A stretch of DNA of 64,000 nt from Nocardia amamiensis. Its GTDB lineage: Bacteria > Actinomycetota > Actinomycetes > Mycobacteriales > Mycobacteriaceae. The translations under genes were made by a program, and so were the position numbers. Under the pieces are notes generated by a model. That model saw only the letters and a program-made list of their open reading frames with translations. It was not told the DNA's origin and did not search any database. Positions 43,892 to 52,162 of the stretch are shown here, piece by piece (positions within the stretch are counted from its first letter, which is position 1; every line of letters begins with the position of its first letter). The stretch lies in contig NZ_JADLQX010000011.1 in the NCBI RefSeq assembly GCF_015477605.1, positions 124,001 through 188,000 of the forward strand, in the 5' to 3' direction.

Positions 43892-43930
43892 GCCCCTTCC
43901 GCTGTCCCCTCATCGAACCGCGGAAGGGGC
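43892..43930 (-). promoter_or_regulatory. Intercistronic hairpin between SBP and ATPase genes
   Basis: GCCCCTTCCGC (43892-43902) and GCGGAAGGGGC (43920-43930) are perfect 11-bp arms around 17 nt, starting 7 nt after the SBP stop. Probably stabilises the upstream mRNA or causes partial termination, giving more binding protein than transporter. Confidence 0.65.
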
Positions 43931-43937
43931 GTGCGTA

Positions 43938-45011
43938 TCAGATCCCGTTGTCCGCGCAGAGTTTCGCGAACTCGCCCGCGCACAGCTCGTCTTTGGTGAC
44001 GTAGCCGTCGGCCACCACGTCCTTGACGTTCTGCGCGTAGATCGGTTTCGGTTCCAGCAGCACGGAGGGAACGTCGGCGTTCGACTCGGGGTCGCGCACC
44101 GTGCCGTTGGTCGTGCCCTGCTGCCCCTTCGCCAGGGCGACAGCGAGTTTCGCGGTCGCCTCCGCCTCTTTCTGGATGGCCTTGTAAACGGTCATGCACT
44201 GATCGCCGGTGAGCACGTTCTGCAGGCCCTGGACCGTCGCGTCCTGCCCGCTGACCGGGACCTGGCCGTTGAGCTTCTGTTTCTTCAGCACCGCGATCGC
44301 GGCGTTGGCCAGTCCGTCGTTCGCGGCGACCACGCCCCCGATGTCCGGCCGTCCCGTGAGCATCTGCTCGAAGATGGTGCCCGCCGTGATGTTGTTCCAT
44401 TCCGGGACGGCCTGATCCGGGCCCTTCAGGTACTGGCCCGCGTCGAACCTGGGCTTCAGCACGCCGTCGTAGCCGGTCTTCAGCAAGGTCGCGTTGTTGT
44501 CGGTCGGCCCGCCGTTGAGGTACGCGACCACAGGACGCACCGCGTTGCGGTCGGTGAGGCACTTCGCGACGCCCTCGCCGAGCAGAGTGCCGACCTTAAC
44601 GTTGTCGAAGGAGACGTAGTACTGCGCGCCGCCGCCGAGAGTCAGCCGGTCGTAGTCGATCACGGTGACGCCCTGTGCTTTCGCCTTCTGGATCACGGCC
44701 TTGCCGGTGCCGCTGTCCAGGTTGGTCATCACCAGCACCGAGGCGCCGTTGGTGATCATCTGGTCGGCGATGGTCTGGAAGGCGTTCTTGTCGCCTTGGG
44801 CGTTCTGGATATCCGCCTTGACACCGGCGGCGTCGAACGCCTGCTGCAAGTACTTCCGGTCCGCCGTCTCCCAGCGTGCGGAAGTCTTGCTGTCCGGGAG
44901 GATCACGCCGATCTGCGCTTTCCCGGAATCCGCCGAGTCGTCGCCGCAAGCGGTGAGTGCGGCCAGGAGCGCGACCGATAACGCCGCGGCGCTGAACATG
45001 CCCTTACGCAT
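43938..45011 (-). CDS. Sugar ABC transporter substrate-binding lipoprotein (XylF-like)
   Basis: A 357-residue periplasmic-binding-protein type lipoprotein. A signal peptide ends in the lipobox L-T-A-C (Cys about 22), then DDSADSGK linker. The type I binding fold has IGVILPDSKTSARWETADRKY, VLVMTNLDSGTGKAVI, and GQDATVQGLQNVLTGDQCMTVYK. It binds a monosaccharide outside the membrane and delivers it to XylGH-like. The ATG at 45011 (MRKGMF) has AAAGG eight bases upstream; an ATG five codons earlier is less likely. First gene of the operon xylF-G-H-rok. Confidence 0.9.
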   Translation of the reverse strand: MRKGMFSAAALSVALLAALTACGDDSADSGKAQIGVILPDSKTSARWETADRKYLQQAFDAAGVKADIQNAQGDKNAFQTIADQMITNGASVLVMTNLDSGTGKAVIQKAKAQGVTVIDYDRLTLGGGAQYYVSFDNVKVGTLLGEGVAKCLTDRNAVRPVVAYLNGGPTDNNATLLKTGYDGVLKPRFDAGQYLKGPDQAVPEWNNITAGTIFEQMLTGRPDIGGVVAANDGLANAAIAVLKKQKLNGQVPVSGQDATVQGLQNVLTGDQCMTVYKAIQKEAEATAKLAVALAKGQQGTTNGTVRDPESNADVPSVLLEPKPIYAQNVKDVVADGYVTKDELCAGEFAKLCADNGI

Positions 45012-45071
45012 GAGTGGGCCTTTCATTCACCGGCCGGGAAGTGGCCCGGCCGGTTGGAGTGGAGCGAATGT

Positions 45072-45137
45072 TGTTCACGGCAACATATAGGACTGTGACG
45101 CAGGGCACAACAGTCAATTTGTTGTCCGCCATAACAA
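45072..45137. promoter_or_regulatory. TGTT/AACA-type inverted repeats upstream of the sugar ABC operon
   Basis: TGTT-N6-AACA (45072-45085) and TTGTT-N9-AACAA (45119-45137) flank the likely promoter of the xylF-like gene. The AT-rich inverted halves resemble ROK-type operators; the ROK regulator is in this operon. Confidence 0.4.
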
Positions 45138-45404
45138 TCTCGACACGCGTGCATTTGCCCAGGTGACCGTTAGTCCCCAGGACTGGCGAGCGCTCCGGGA
45201 AGGCTCATGAACAGGCGCGTCGACCGCCCGCGCCCGCGGCCCCTGAGGGACCGGAGCGCGGTCGGCGAACCGGAACCCGGGCATCCGGCACATGGCCGGG
45301 TGGAACGGACCACCCAGGATCGGGCGCATGGCGGCGGGTCGGCACAGTACGCTGGACGTGAATCATGGCGCGGCAGCGACAGACTGGGATCCGGGAGGGG
45401 AACA
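45138..45404. other. Rest of the intergenic region before the type VII cluster
   Basis: Together with the preceding sites this is a 393-bp gene-free stretch. A plus-strand frame from ATG 45207 runs in frame into the EspC-like gene, but it is Arg/Pro-rich and unlike the family, so I do not count it. It should contain the promoter of the type VII cluster. Confidence 0.4.
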
Positions 45405-45728
45405 GTGAACACGCTCGAGCTCGACCCGGCGGCGGTGGCCGCCTACACCGCGATCGCGGACGCGGTATCCAAACAATTGGCGTCGGCGGCGGCGGTCGCC
45501 TCCGGCGCGGTGAATCCGGACCAGCTGGCTGCCGATCTCGGGCTGGTCGGCGCGGAGTTCGCGGCACGGTTCTCCGCGGCCGTGTCCGAACACGCTCAGG
45601 CGCTGTCCACCGCGGGACAATTGGTCAGCGCGTACGGCCAGGTCCTGCGCGGTTACAGCGAGCAGGCACAGGGTGTCGACGCCGCCACGGCAGGCGCGAT
45701 CACCCAGGCCGGGGAGGCACTGGCATGA
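45405..45728 (+). CDS. EspC-like type VII secretion target
   Basis: A 107-residue, mostly helical protein with the EspC/ESX-1 secretion-associated look: starts LELDPAAVAAYTAIADAVSKQLASAAAVASG, ends in SAYGQVLRGYSEQAQGVDAAT. It is Ala-rich, with no signal peptide, and would form a helical hairpin. The Y-x3-D/E secretion signal is only approximate (YSEQAQ). The GTG start at 45405 follows GGGAGGGG. Overlaps the next gene by four bases (ATGA), implying coupled synthesis of the two, as in known ESX substrate pairs. No ESX secretion machinery genes lie in the window. Confidence 0.7.
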   Translation: MNTLELDPAAVAAYTAIADAVSKQLASAAAVASGAVNPDQLAADLGLVGAEFAARFSAAVSEHAQALSTAGQLVSAYGQVLRGYSEQAQGVDAATAGAITQAGEALA

Positions 45729-47020
45729 GAAGCCTGATGGGACTGCGGAAACGGTCACACGCCACCCAGCCCGCCACCGAGACTTCCCGGACGCCGAGCA
45801 CCGAACCGGGCGTCGATCCCCCGATCATTGCCGCACTGGTACGTCCACTGCTGACGTTGCGCTCCTCGCTCGGCACCGGTGTCGGCGTGCCGAATGTGGC
45901 CGCGACCAGCGCGCTTTCGGCCGCCACCACGCAGGCGGCCGACACCGAAGGTCCACACCGCGAAGGCTTGCACGCCTTGGAGTCGACGTGGACCTCACGC
46001 GGCGCCGACGCGGCGGTGCCCGCGCTGCGCACCACCCAAACGCAGATCGGCGACATCTCCGATCGCGGTCCCGCCTACCTGTCGGTTCTCGGCGACGCGC
46101 ACGCGACATCCGGGCGCGCGGCCCAGCGCGTCGACCAGATCATCGCGGAGTTCCGGCGCGACGCTCGCGAGATCCTGGACAACGCGAGCTCGGCGCCGGA
46201 GACCGACGCCGTCATCACGCGCGCCACCCAGGCGCTGCGCGACGCCATCACCACGGTGACCGCGGCGCGCACCGAAATGAGCGACCACACCAGAAGACTC
46301 GATGAGATGGGCCCCCTCACGGTGACCGCGCCATCCGGCGTCGCACAGGGCGGCACCGTACAGCCGGGCACCACCGGGAATTTCGTCCCCGGCAGCACCA
46401 CACCGGCCACCACACAGCCGATGGACCCGGCCATGGCCGCGCAACTGCAGTTGCAGCAGCAGCTCATCGCCGCGGGGGTGCAGCTGGGCAGCACGGCGAT
46501 CAACGCGGGCGTCGATATCGGCACGCACATCATCGACAAGATCGCCGAGGTCGGCATGCACACCATCGACACCGTCGCGGCGTCTGCGGACAAGGCGATT
46601 CCGGAACTGATCAACCCCGGCTCCACCACGAACTCCGGCACGAACGGCGACGAGTCGAGGAACTCCTCGAAGCTGTTCGACTTCGGCGGGTCGCCGGACA
46701 AGCCGTCCTCCAGCGGCAGCAATTCGGTGACCTCGCCGAACAATTCCGCGCCCACCGCTCGGTCGGACGCCCCGAAGCCGGAGAGCAGGCCCGCGCCGGC
46801 CGGAGCGCCACCCTTCTTCGACCCGCCCGCACCCGCGGGCCGTCCGGACAATCCTGCCCATCCGGGCCCGACCGGCGGCATGGTGCTGCCGCCGGCGCCG
46901 CCTCCGGGCGGCAACGACCAGGAACACAAGCCGCGCGACGGCCAGCTCGGCGTGACCATCCCCTCCGCCGTGACGGCGGTGGTGCCGGTGCTGGGCGAAT
47001 TCGACGATGACGCCCCCTGA
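45725..47020 (+). CDS. Type VII secretion-associated helical protein with Pro-rich tail
   Basis: A 431-residue protein. Residues about 35-195 are predicted helical, with LESTWTSRGADAAVPALRTT (a W-x-x-x-G-like turn) and further helices to TRRLDEMGPL. A linker and an amphipathic hydrophobic region (about 255-300) follow; from about 310 to the end it is Ser/Asn/Pro-rich and low complexity. This layout recalls EspB- or PPE-like secreted partners, but there is no PE/PPE or WXG100 signature I would swear to. It overlaps the EspC-like gene by 4 bp and the following membrane protein gene by 14 bp, so three genes form one unit. Function unknown. Confidence 0.6.
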   Translation: MRSLMGLRKRSHATQPATETSRTPSTEPGVDPPIIAALVRPLLTLRSSLGTGVGVPNVAATSALSAATTQAADTEGPHREGLHALESTWTSRGADAAVPALRTTQTQIGDISDRGPAYLSVLGDAHATSGRAAQRVDQIIAEFRRDAREILDNASSAPETDAVITRATQALRDAITTVTAARTEMSDHTRRLDEMGPLTVTAPSGVAQGGTVQPGTTGNFVPGSTTPATTQPMDPAMAAQLQLQQQLIAAGVQLGSTAINAGVDIGTHIIDKIAEVGMHTIDTVAASADKAIPELINPGSTTNSGTNGDESRNSSKLFDFGGSPDKPSSSGSNSVTSPNNSAPTARSDAPKPESRPAPAGAPPFFDPPAPAGRPDNPAHPGPTGGMVLPPAPPPGGNDQEHKPRDGQLGVTIPSAVTAVVPVLGEFDDDAP

Positions 47021-47999
47021 CCGGGAGCATCCCAGTCAGGGCGTAGGCCAGAGCAACCCGTTCGACACGGGTCTGCCGATGCTGCGCATTCCCGCGGCCA
47101 AGCCGTCGAAGCGGCGTCGTCCGCACGGCCGCCGCAAGATGATTCGCCGCCGCGAACCCGAGTTCGCGGCCGCGGAGCCGCCGCGTGCGCCGGACAAGGC
47201 GAGCACGCGGCCGCACTTCGGCGAGTGGGAACAATGGCTCGAACCGTCGCCACCCGCGCAGCAGCCCGAAACGCCGGTCCCGCAGCAGCGCAGCGCGCCC
47301 GCCGAGCCGGAACCGCCCACCGCCGAGCAGAGCAACGTCAAGGTTCCCGCGATCATCAATCGATCCGGCATCCACCCCGGCACTCCTGTGCGCCATCCCC
47401 GGCGGCACGGGGATCAGCCGCGCGGCAAACGGTCGCTGACCGTGCTGATCGTGCTCGGCATCGCGGTCGCCACGGTCTCGGTCTGCCTGGCCATCGTCTA
47501 CAGTTCCGCTACGCAGACGCGCACCGCGGCGGCGACATCCCCCGCACGTGCCGCCGGTTCCGCTCAGTCCACCTCGACGTCCACCACCTGGGCCAAGCCG
47601 CCGTGGGCGATCGCGACGCCGGGATGCGAGCAACGGCGCACACCCGACGTCGTCTCCGGAACCGACCCGGGCGGCACCGGGAACGGCCCCGATGCCATCC
47701 TCGCCTTCGAATACGCCTATTACGCCGAGCGTTCCGGATACCGAGCCCGTGCGGTGGTCGCGCCGGACGCGGCGGTCTCACCCGCGGAGCAGATCCAGCG
47801 CGGCATCAACCAGGTGCCTGCCGGAACCCGCTATTGCGTGCGGATCACCCGCGCCGGGGACAGTCCCGCCGGACAGGATCGGTGGGAAGTCCGGCTGACC
47901 CAGCAGTTCCCCGGCGAGGAGACGAACACCTTCACACAGTTCATCACCACCCGGACCGGCGCCGATCAAACCCTGATCACCGGGATCACGGCAGGCTGA
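47007..47999 (+). CDS. Single-pass membrane protein of the type VII-associated cluster
   Basis: A 330-residue protein: basic, Pro-rich cytoplasmic part (about 1-142), one span (about 144-166, TVLIVLGIAVATVSVCLAIV) and an extracytoplasmic domain (about 205-330). That domain is paralogous to the one encoded at 2343-3017: shared PD-A/V-I-L-A-F-x-x-A-Y-Y, R-S-G, DAAV and VPAGT-x-x-C blocks, and Cys residues at both ends suggest a disulfide. Starts 14 bp inside the upstream gene. It might anchor or chaperone the secreted partners at the membrane; that is inference. Confidence 0.7.
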   Translation: MTPPDREHPSQGVGQSNPFDTGLPMLRIPAAKPSKRRRPHGRRKMIRRREPEFAAAEPPRAPDKASTRPHFGEWEQWLEPSPPAQQPETPVPQQRSAPAEPEPPTAEQSNVKVPAIINRSGIHPGTPVRHPRRHGDQPRGKRSLTVLIVLGIAVATVSVCLAIVYSSATQTRTAAATSPARAAGSAQSTSTSTTWAKPPWAIATPGCEQRRTPDVVSGTDPGGTGNGPDAILAFEYAYYAERSGYRARAVVAPDAAVSPAEQIQRGINQVPAGTRYCVRITRAGDSPAGQDRWEVRLTQQFPGEETNTFTQFITTRTGADQTLITGITAG

Positions 48000-48030
48000 C
48001 GCTGCGGCCACGAGCAGCGGCGTGCCGACC

Positions 48031-48216
48031 TCAGCGCGGCGTGAATCCGACGACCGGGATCACCCGGTCCGTCTTCTCCTGGTACTCCGCGAAGCCGGGC
48101 ATGACCTCGACCATGGCGGCATAGAGACGGTCGCGTTCCGGCCCCTCGGTGATCGGTGTCGCGGTCACCCGCACCGTTTCGGTGCCGATTTCGAGTGTGG
48201 CCTCGGGGTTGGCGCG
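48031..48216 (-). pseudogene. C-terminal remnant of a deazaflavin (F420)-dependent nitroreductase-family gene
   Basis: On the minus strand, 61 codons read RANPEATLEIG, TETVRV, RDRLYAAMVEV, MPGFAEYQEKTDRVIPVV and end at TGA 48031-48033. This is the typical end of the nitroreductase family deazaflavin-dependent (Ddn-like) enzymes. The N-terminal three quarters are missing: homology stops at about 48216, and the response-regulator gene begins 48 bp further. There is no start codon or ribosome binding site. It is shorter than the window's ORF listings would show and was found by reading the strand. Presumably a deletion placed the two-component system next to it. Confidence 0.75.
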
Positions 48217-48263
48217 CTGACACCTAACAGCCGCCCAACGGCGACAGGGGGCACGATGGCGAG

Positions 48264-48920
48264 GTGCGGGTACTTGTGGTGGAAGACGAGAAATTGCTGG
48301 CCGACGCGATCGCCGACGGCCTGCGTCGGCACGCGATGGCGGTGGACGTGGTGTACGACGGCGCGGCGGCGCTGGAGCGCGCGGAGGTCAACGACTACGA
48401 CGTGGTGGTCCTCGATCGAGACCTGCCCAAGGTCTCCGGTGATTCGGTGTGCGGCACTCTGGTCGAGTCGGATGGTGCGGCCCGGATCCTGATGCTGACC
48501 GCCGCAAGTGCTGTGGCCGAACGGGTGGCGGGCCTGGGACTCGGTGCCGACGACTATCTGACCAAGCCGTTCGCATTCGCCGAGCTGGTCGCCCGTATCC
48601 AGGCGCTCGGACGACGCGCGCACCGAGCCGCTCCCCCAGTGCTGGAAAGGTCCGGTATCCGCCTGGACCCGCATCGATTCGTCGTGACCAGAGACAGCGA
48701 ACCCGTCTCTTTGTCGCGCAAAGAGTTCGCGGTGCTGGCCGAATTGCTGCGCGCGGACGGTGGCGTGGTATCGGCCGAGCAACTGTTGGAAAAGGCGTGG
48801 GACGAGCACATCGACCCGTTCACCGGCGTGGTGCGGTACACGATCATGAACGTACGGCGGAAGCTCGGTGAGCCGCCGGTGATCGAGACCGAACCCGGCG
48901 TGGGGTACCGGATCCGATGA
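48264..48920 (+). CDS. OmpR-family response regulator
   Basis: A 218-residue response regulator. The receiver domain (1-115) has acidic pocket EDE (about 7-9), phosphoacceptor Asp 51 in VVVLDRDLP, and Lys in DDYLTKPFAF. The C-terminal winged helix (about 125-218) ends GEPPVIETEPGVGYRIR, typical OmpR/PhoB. GTG start, weak ribosome binding site. It overlaps the histidine kinase gene by four bases. It would activate or repress genes when phosphorylated by that kinase; targets are unknown. Confidence 0.92.
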   Translation: MRVLVVEDEKLLADAIADGLRRHAMAVDVVYDGAAALERAEVNDYDVVVLDRDLPKVSGDSVCGTLVESDGAARILMLTAASAVAERVAGLGLGADDYLTKPFAFAELVARIQALGRRAHRAAPPVLERSGIRLDPHRFVVTRDSEPVSLSRKEFAVLAELLRADGGVVSAEQLLEKAWDEHIDPFTGVVRYTIMNVRRKLGEPPVIETEPGVGYRIR

Positions 48921-50080
48921 GCGGGCGCACCATCCGGCTGCGGCTCACGCTACTGTACGCGACGGCGTTCTTCGTCGCGGGCGCCGTGCTCATCGCGCTG
49001 ATGTACTTCTATCTGAACCAGTCGCTGGAGCGACGGCCCGGAGCCGCGGCGCGCGGAGTAGTGCAGGAGTTTCTGGTCAACCGTGCCGAGCGCACCCATA
49101 CTCGGGTCTCCCCTGAGCTGTACAAGGCGCTGACCGAGCAGGCCGAGCAGAATCGGCGGGACACGTTGCGCACCATGCTGATGTGGTCACTGGTGTCCTT
49201 GGGCGCGGTGGGGATCGCCGCGGGAGGATTCGGCTGGTTGATGGCCGGACGCGCCCTGCACCCGTTGCAACGAATCACCGCGACCGCGCGGCGGGTGGCC
49301 GACACCAGCCTGCACGAGCGCATCGCCCTCGACGGCCCGCAGGACGAAATCAAGGATCTGGCAGATACTTTCGACGCGATGCTGGAGCGCCTGGACCGCG
49401 CGTTCGACGGACAACGCCGGTTCGTCGCCAACGCCTCGCACGAACTGCGCACACCGCTGACCATCAACCGGACGCTGATCGAAGTGGCGCTGGACGATCC
49501 GGACGTCCCCGAATCCACTCGCAGGCTCGGCTCCACACTGCTCGAGGTCAACCACCGCCACGAACGGCTCATCGACGGCCTCCTGGTGCTGGCCACGACC
49601 GAACAGCGGCTGACCGAACGCCTCCGCGCCGATCTCGCCGACATCGCCAGGGACGCGGTCGCGACGCACGCCGGCCGAGCCGGCGTCCGGATCACCGCCG
49701 ACCTCGAATCCGCCCCCGTGGTCGGCGACCGGCTGCTGCTGGAACGCCTCGCCCACAATCTGCTCGACAACGCCGTCCGCTACAACGTCCCCGAACACGG
49801 CTGGGTCACCGTCCGTTCCCGCGCCGTCGGTGACCATGCCGAACTCGCCGTGGAGAACAGTGGCCCCTCGGTCCCGGCCTTCGAAGTGGACGGGCTCTTC
49901 GAACCGTTCCGGAGGCTGGCCACCTCCGAGCGGCTCGCCGAATCCGGCTCGCGCGGCGCCGGGCTGGGTTTGTCCATCGTTCGCTCGGTCGCGCAGGCTC
50001 ATGGTGGGACGGTCCGTGCGGTGGCGCGCCCGGACGGCGGGCTGCAAGTGACGGTCAAGCTTCCGCCGGTCCGGGGATAA
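48917..50080 (+). CDS. Sensor histidine kinase
   Basis: A 387-residue membrane kinase. Two spans (about 10-33 and 88-110) enclose a short external loop of about 55 residues. A HAMP domain follows (about 107-160), then HisKA with His 175 in NASHELRTPLT. The ATP lid and binding boxes are NLLDNAVRYN (N box), ENSGPSVPA (G1) and GAGLGLSIVRSVAQAHGG (G2). The loop carries charged residues and a Tyr but no recognisable sensor fold. Translationally coupled to the response regulator through an ATGA overlap. Confidence 0.92.
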   Translation: MSGRTIRLRLTLLYATAFFVAGAVLIALMYFYLNQSLERRPGAAARGVVQEFLVNRAERTHTRVSPELYKALTEQAEQNRRDTLRTMLMWSLVSLGAVGIAAGGFGWLMAGRALHPLQRITATARRVADTSLHERIALDGPQDEIKDLADTFDAMLERLDRAFDGQRRFVANASHELRTPLTINRTLIEVALDDPDVPESTRRLGSTLLEVNHRHERLIDGLLVLATTEQRLTERLRADLADIARDAVATHAGRAGVRITADLESAPVVGDRLLLERLAHNLLDNAVRYNVPEHGWVTVRSRAVGDHAELAVENSGPSVPAFEVDGLFEPFRRLATSERLAESGSRGAGLGLSIVRSVAQAHGGTVRAVARPDGGLQVTVKLPPVRG

Positions 50081-50123
50081 CGCGGGGGAAACGGGCGAGT
50101 CCGACACCTCGCCCGTCCCGTAC

Positions 50124-50504
50124 TCAGTAGTTGTGGCAGGTGTCGAGGACGACCCGGATCTTGTCCCGGTGCTCCTGCGCACGCGGCGAATCCCGATGCT
50201 CCTCGAACTTGCGCTTGGCGTCCGGATGCGTGTCCAGGAACTCCTTCGCCCGCTGCTTGCGCTGATCCACCGGCAGGCTGAGGAACTCCTGCAGCTTGGC
50301 CTTCCGATCGGGGTGCGCGTCGAGCCGGGCGGCGAACTCGGGGAACTGGGCGTGCACGGCGGCATCGATCTGCGCGAAGCTGCACGTCGTCTCCAGCAGC
50401 GCGCCACCAGGACCTGGCTGTGCGGAGGCGGTCGCCGGAACCAGCAGCGCACCCGCGGCGACCAAGCCGCCGAGTGCGACGGTTGCTCGGAGGAATCTCG
50501 TCAT
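50124..50504 (-). CDS. Hemophore-related secreted protein
   Basis: A 126-residue exported protein. A signal peptide of about 28 residues ends ATASA. The mature part begins with Cys 41 in ETTCSFAQIDAAVHAQFPEFAARLDAHP and ends with Cys 123 in LDTCHNY, a conserved disulfide pair. It resembles mycobacterial Rv0203-like heme carriers and hemophore-related proteins of Nocardia. A helical, charged mid-section (LSLPVDQRKQRAKEFLDTHPDAK) lies between the cysteines. Heme binding is inferred from family. Convergent with the histidine kinase gene. Confidence 0.8.
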   Translation of the reverse strand: MTRFLRATVALGGLVAAGALLVPATASAQPGPGGALLETTCSFAQIDAAVHAQFPEFAARLDAHPDRKAKLQEFLSLPVDQRKQRAKEFLDTHPDAKRKFEEHRDSPRAQEHRDKIRVVLDTCHNY

Positions 50505-50587
50505 GTCGGATAACCCTTTCCGTTGGACGTCGGGCCACCGCGACGTGACCCGGCGCCTAGTCCATCAGGAAGGGTGTTCGGCCAGCG

Positions 50588-52093
50588 CTAGGAAACCGGC
50601 ACTGGCTCTCGGACCGCCGATCTCGGCGTCGCGCTGAGCGTCTTGCCGAGGTTCGTGCGCAGGGTGGCGGCCGAATCGAGCAGGTAGTTCTGCCGGACGC
50701 GCCACGGCTGACGGTCGCCCTGGCGCGGGAACTCGCCGATCGAGCGCTGGATGTAGCCAGAGGCCAGATCCAGCAGCGGACGCTCGTCCAGCTTGCCCCG
50801 CGGCTCGGGCACCACGGCGGCATAGCCCTTGCGGTCCATGTGGTCGAGCACCTTGCACACCAGCCGGGAAGTGAGATCGGCACGCAACGTCCAGGAGGCA
50901 TTCGTGTACCCGATGCACACCGCGAAATTGGGCACGCCGGTGATCATTGTCCCCTGCCAGACGAACTGCTCGGACAAGTCGACCCGCGCGCCGTCGACGC
51001 TGGGGCTGATGCCGCCGAAGGCGCGCAGTCGCAGACCCGTGGCGGTGACCACGACATCCGCCTCCAGCACTTGGCCGGACTTCAGTCGAATGCCTTCCGG
51101 GACAAAGGCATCGATGTGATCGGTGACGACCTCGGCTTTTCCCTTCTTCATCGCCTTGAAGAAGTCCGCGTCCGGCACGGCGCACAGGCGCTGATCCCAA
51201 GGGTTGTAGCTGGGCGTGAAGTGCTCGGCGACGAGCTTGTCGTCCTTCAGGATTCGCGTGGTGAGGCCGGTGAGGAACTTCCGCGCGGACTCCGGGCGGC
51301 GACGGCAGTACTGATAGAAGCCGATGGTGAACAGGATGTTCTTGGTGCGGATCGCCCGATACGCCAGCCGCGCCGGAAGCAGGGCGCGGATCTTGTCGGC
51401 GAGCTTGTCGCGGCCTGGTACGGCGCTGATCCAGGTGGGCGTGCGTTGCAGCATCGTCACCAGTTCGGCCTGTTCGGCCAGCGCGGGAACCAGCGTGACC
51501 GCGGTGGCGCCGCTGCCGATCACGACGACGCGCTTGCCGCGGTAGTCGAGGTCCTCCGGCCAGAACTGCGGGTGCACCACCGTTCCGGAAAAGGCGGAGA
51601 TGCCCGGGAATTCCGGTGCGTACGGCCGCTCGTAGTCGTAGTACCCGGCGCAGGAATACAGGAAGCCGCAGGTGAGGGTCCATGTTTCGATGGCGCCCGC
51701 CGCGTCGCGGTGCTCTAGCGTCAGCGTCCAGCGCGCGGCCTGACTGTCCCAGTCGGCAGCGAGCACTTTCGTGCGATAGCGGATGTGCCGGTCGATGCCG
51801 TATTCCGTCGCGGTCTCGGTGATGTAGCGGAGGATCGACGGGCCATCGGCGAGTGACTCGGACTCCAGCCACGGCTTGAACGGATAGCCGAGTGTGAACA
51901 TGTCGGAGTCCGAGCGAACACCCGGATACCGGAACAGATCCCAGGTGCCGCCGAGCGTGTCACGCGCCTCCAGAATGGCGTAAGTCTTTGCGCGGCATTC
52001 GGTCTGCAGCCGGTAGGCCGCGCCGATACCGGACAGGCCGGCGCCCACGATCACGACATCGAGATATTCCGGCGGTGCGGCGGTCTCCGTCAT
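50588..52093 (-). CDS. MymA-like flavin-containing (Baeyer-Villiger type) monooxygenase
   Basis: A 501-residue FAD/NADPH monooxygenase. The FAD motif VVIVGAGLSGIGAAYRL is near residue 13, then LGGTWDLFRYPGVRSDSD, and the NADPH motif VVVIGSGATAVTLVPALA near residue 185. The F-x-G-x3-H-P/x-Q-W-like fingerprint FSGTVVHPQFWPEDL matches the BVMO signature closely. Size and gene layout resemble M. tuberculosis MymA (Rv3083), which also faces an AraC-type gene (virS). It probably oxidises ketones or acids used in cell wall lipid metabolism. ATG 52093 is 69 bp from the AraC start; longer frames are shadows. Confidence 0.88.
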   Translation of the reverse strand: MTETAAPPEYLDVVIVGAGLSGIGAAYRLQTECRAKTYAILEARDTLGGTWDLFRYPGVRSDSDMFTLGYPFKPWLESESLADGPSILRYITETATEYGIDRHIRYRTKVLAADWDSQAARWTLTLEHRDAAGAIETWTLTCGFLYSCAGYYDYERPYAPEFPGISAFSGTVVHPQFWPEDLDYRGKRVVVIGSGATAVTLVPALAEQAELVTMLQRTPTWISAVPGRDKLADKIRALLPARLAYRAIRTKNILFTIGFYQYCRRRPESARKFLTGLTTRILKDDKLVAEHFTPSYNPWDQRLCAVPDADFFKAMKKGKAEVVTDHIDAFVPEGIRLKSGQVLEADVVVTATGLRLRAFGGISPSVDGARVDLSEQFVWQGTMITGVPNFAVCIGYTNASWTLRADLTSRLVCKVLDHMDRKGYAAVVPEPRGKLDERPLLDLASGYIQRSIGEFPRQGDRQPWRVRQNYLLDSAATLRTNLGKTLSATPRSAVREPVPVS

Positions 52094-52162
52094 GCCTCCA
52101 GTGTGCGAGCCGAACCGACCGCGTTCTTGACTTCCCGCGACAACTATTTGATTCTGGACGAC

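Noticed and set aside
45207..45404. N-terminal extension of the EspC-like protein from ATG 45207
   Set aside because: The added 66 residues are Arg/Pro-rich, unlike the family, and the GTG at 45405 has a much better ribosome binding site.
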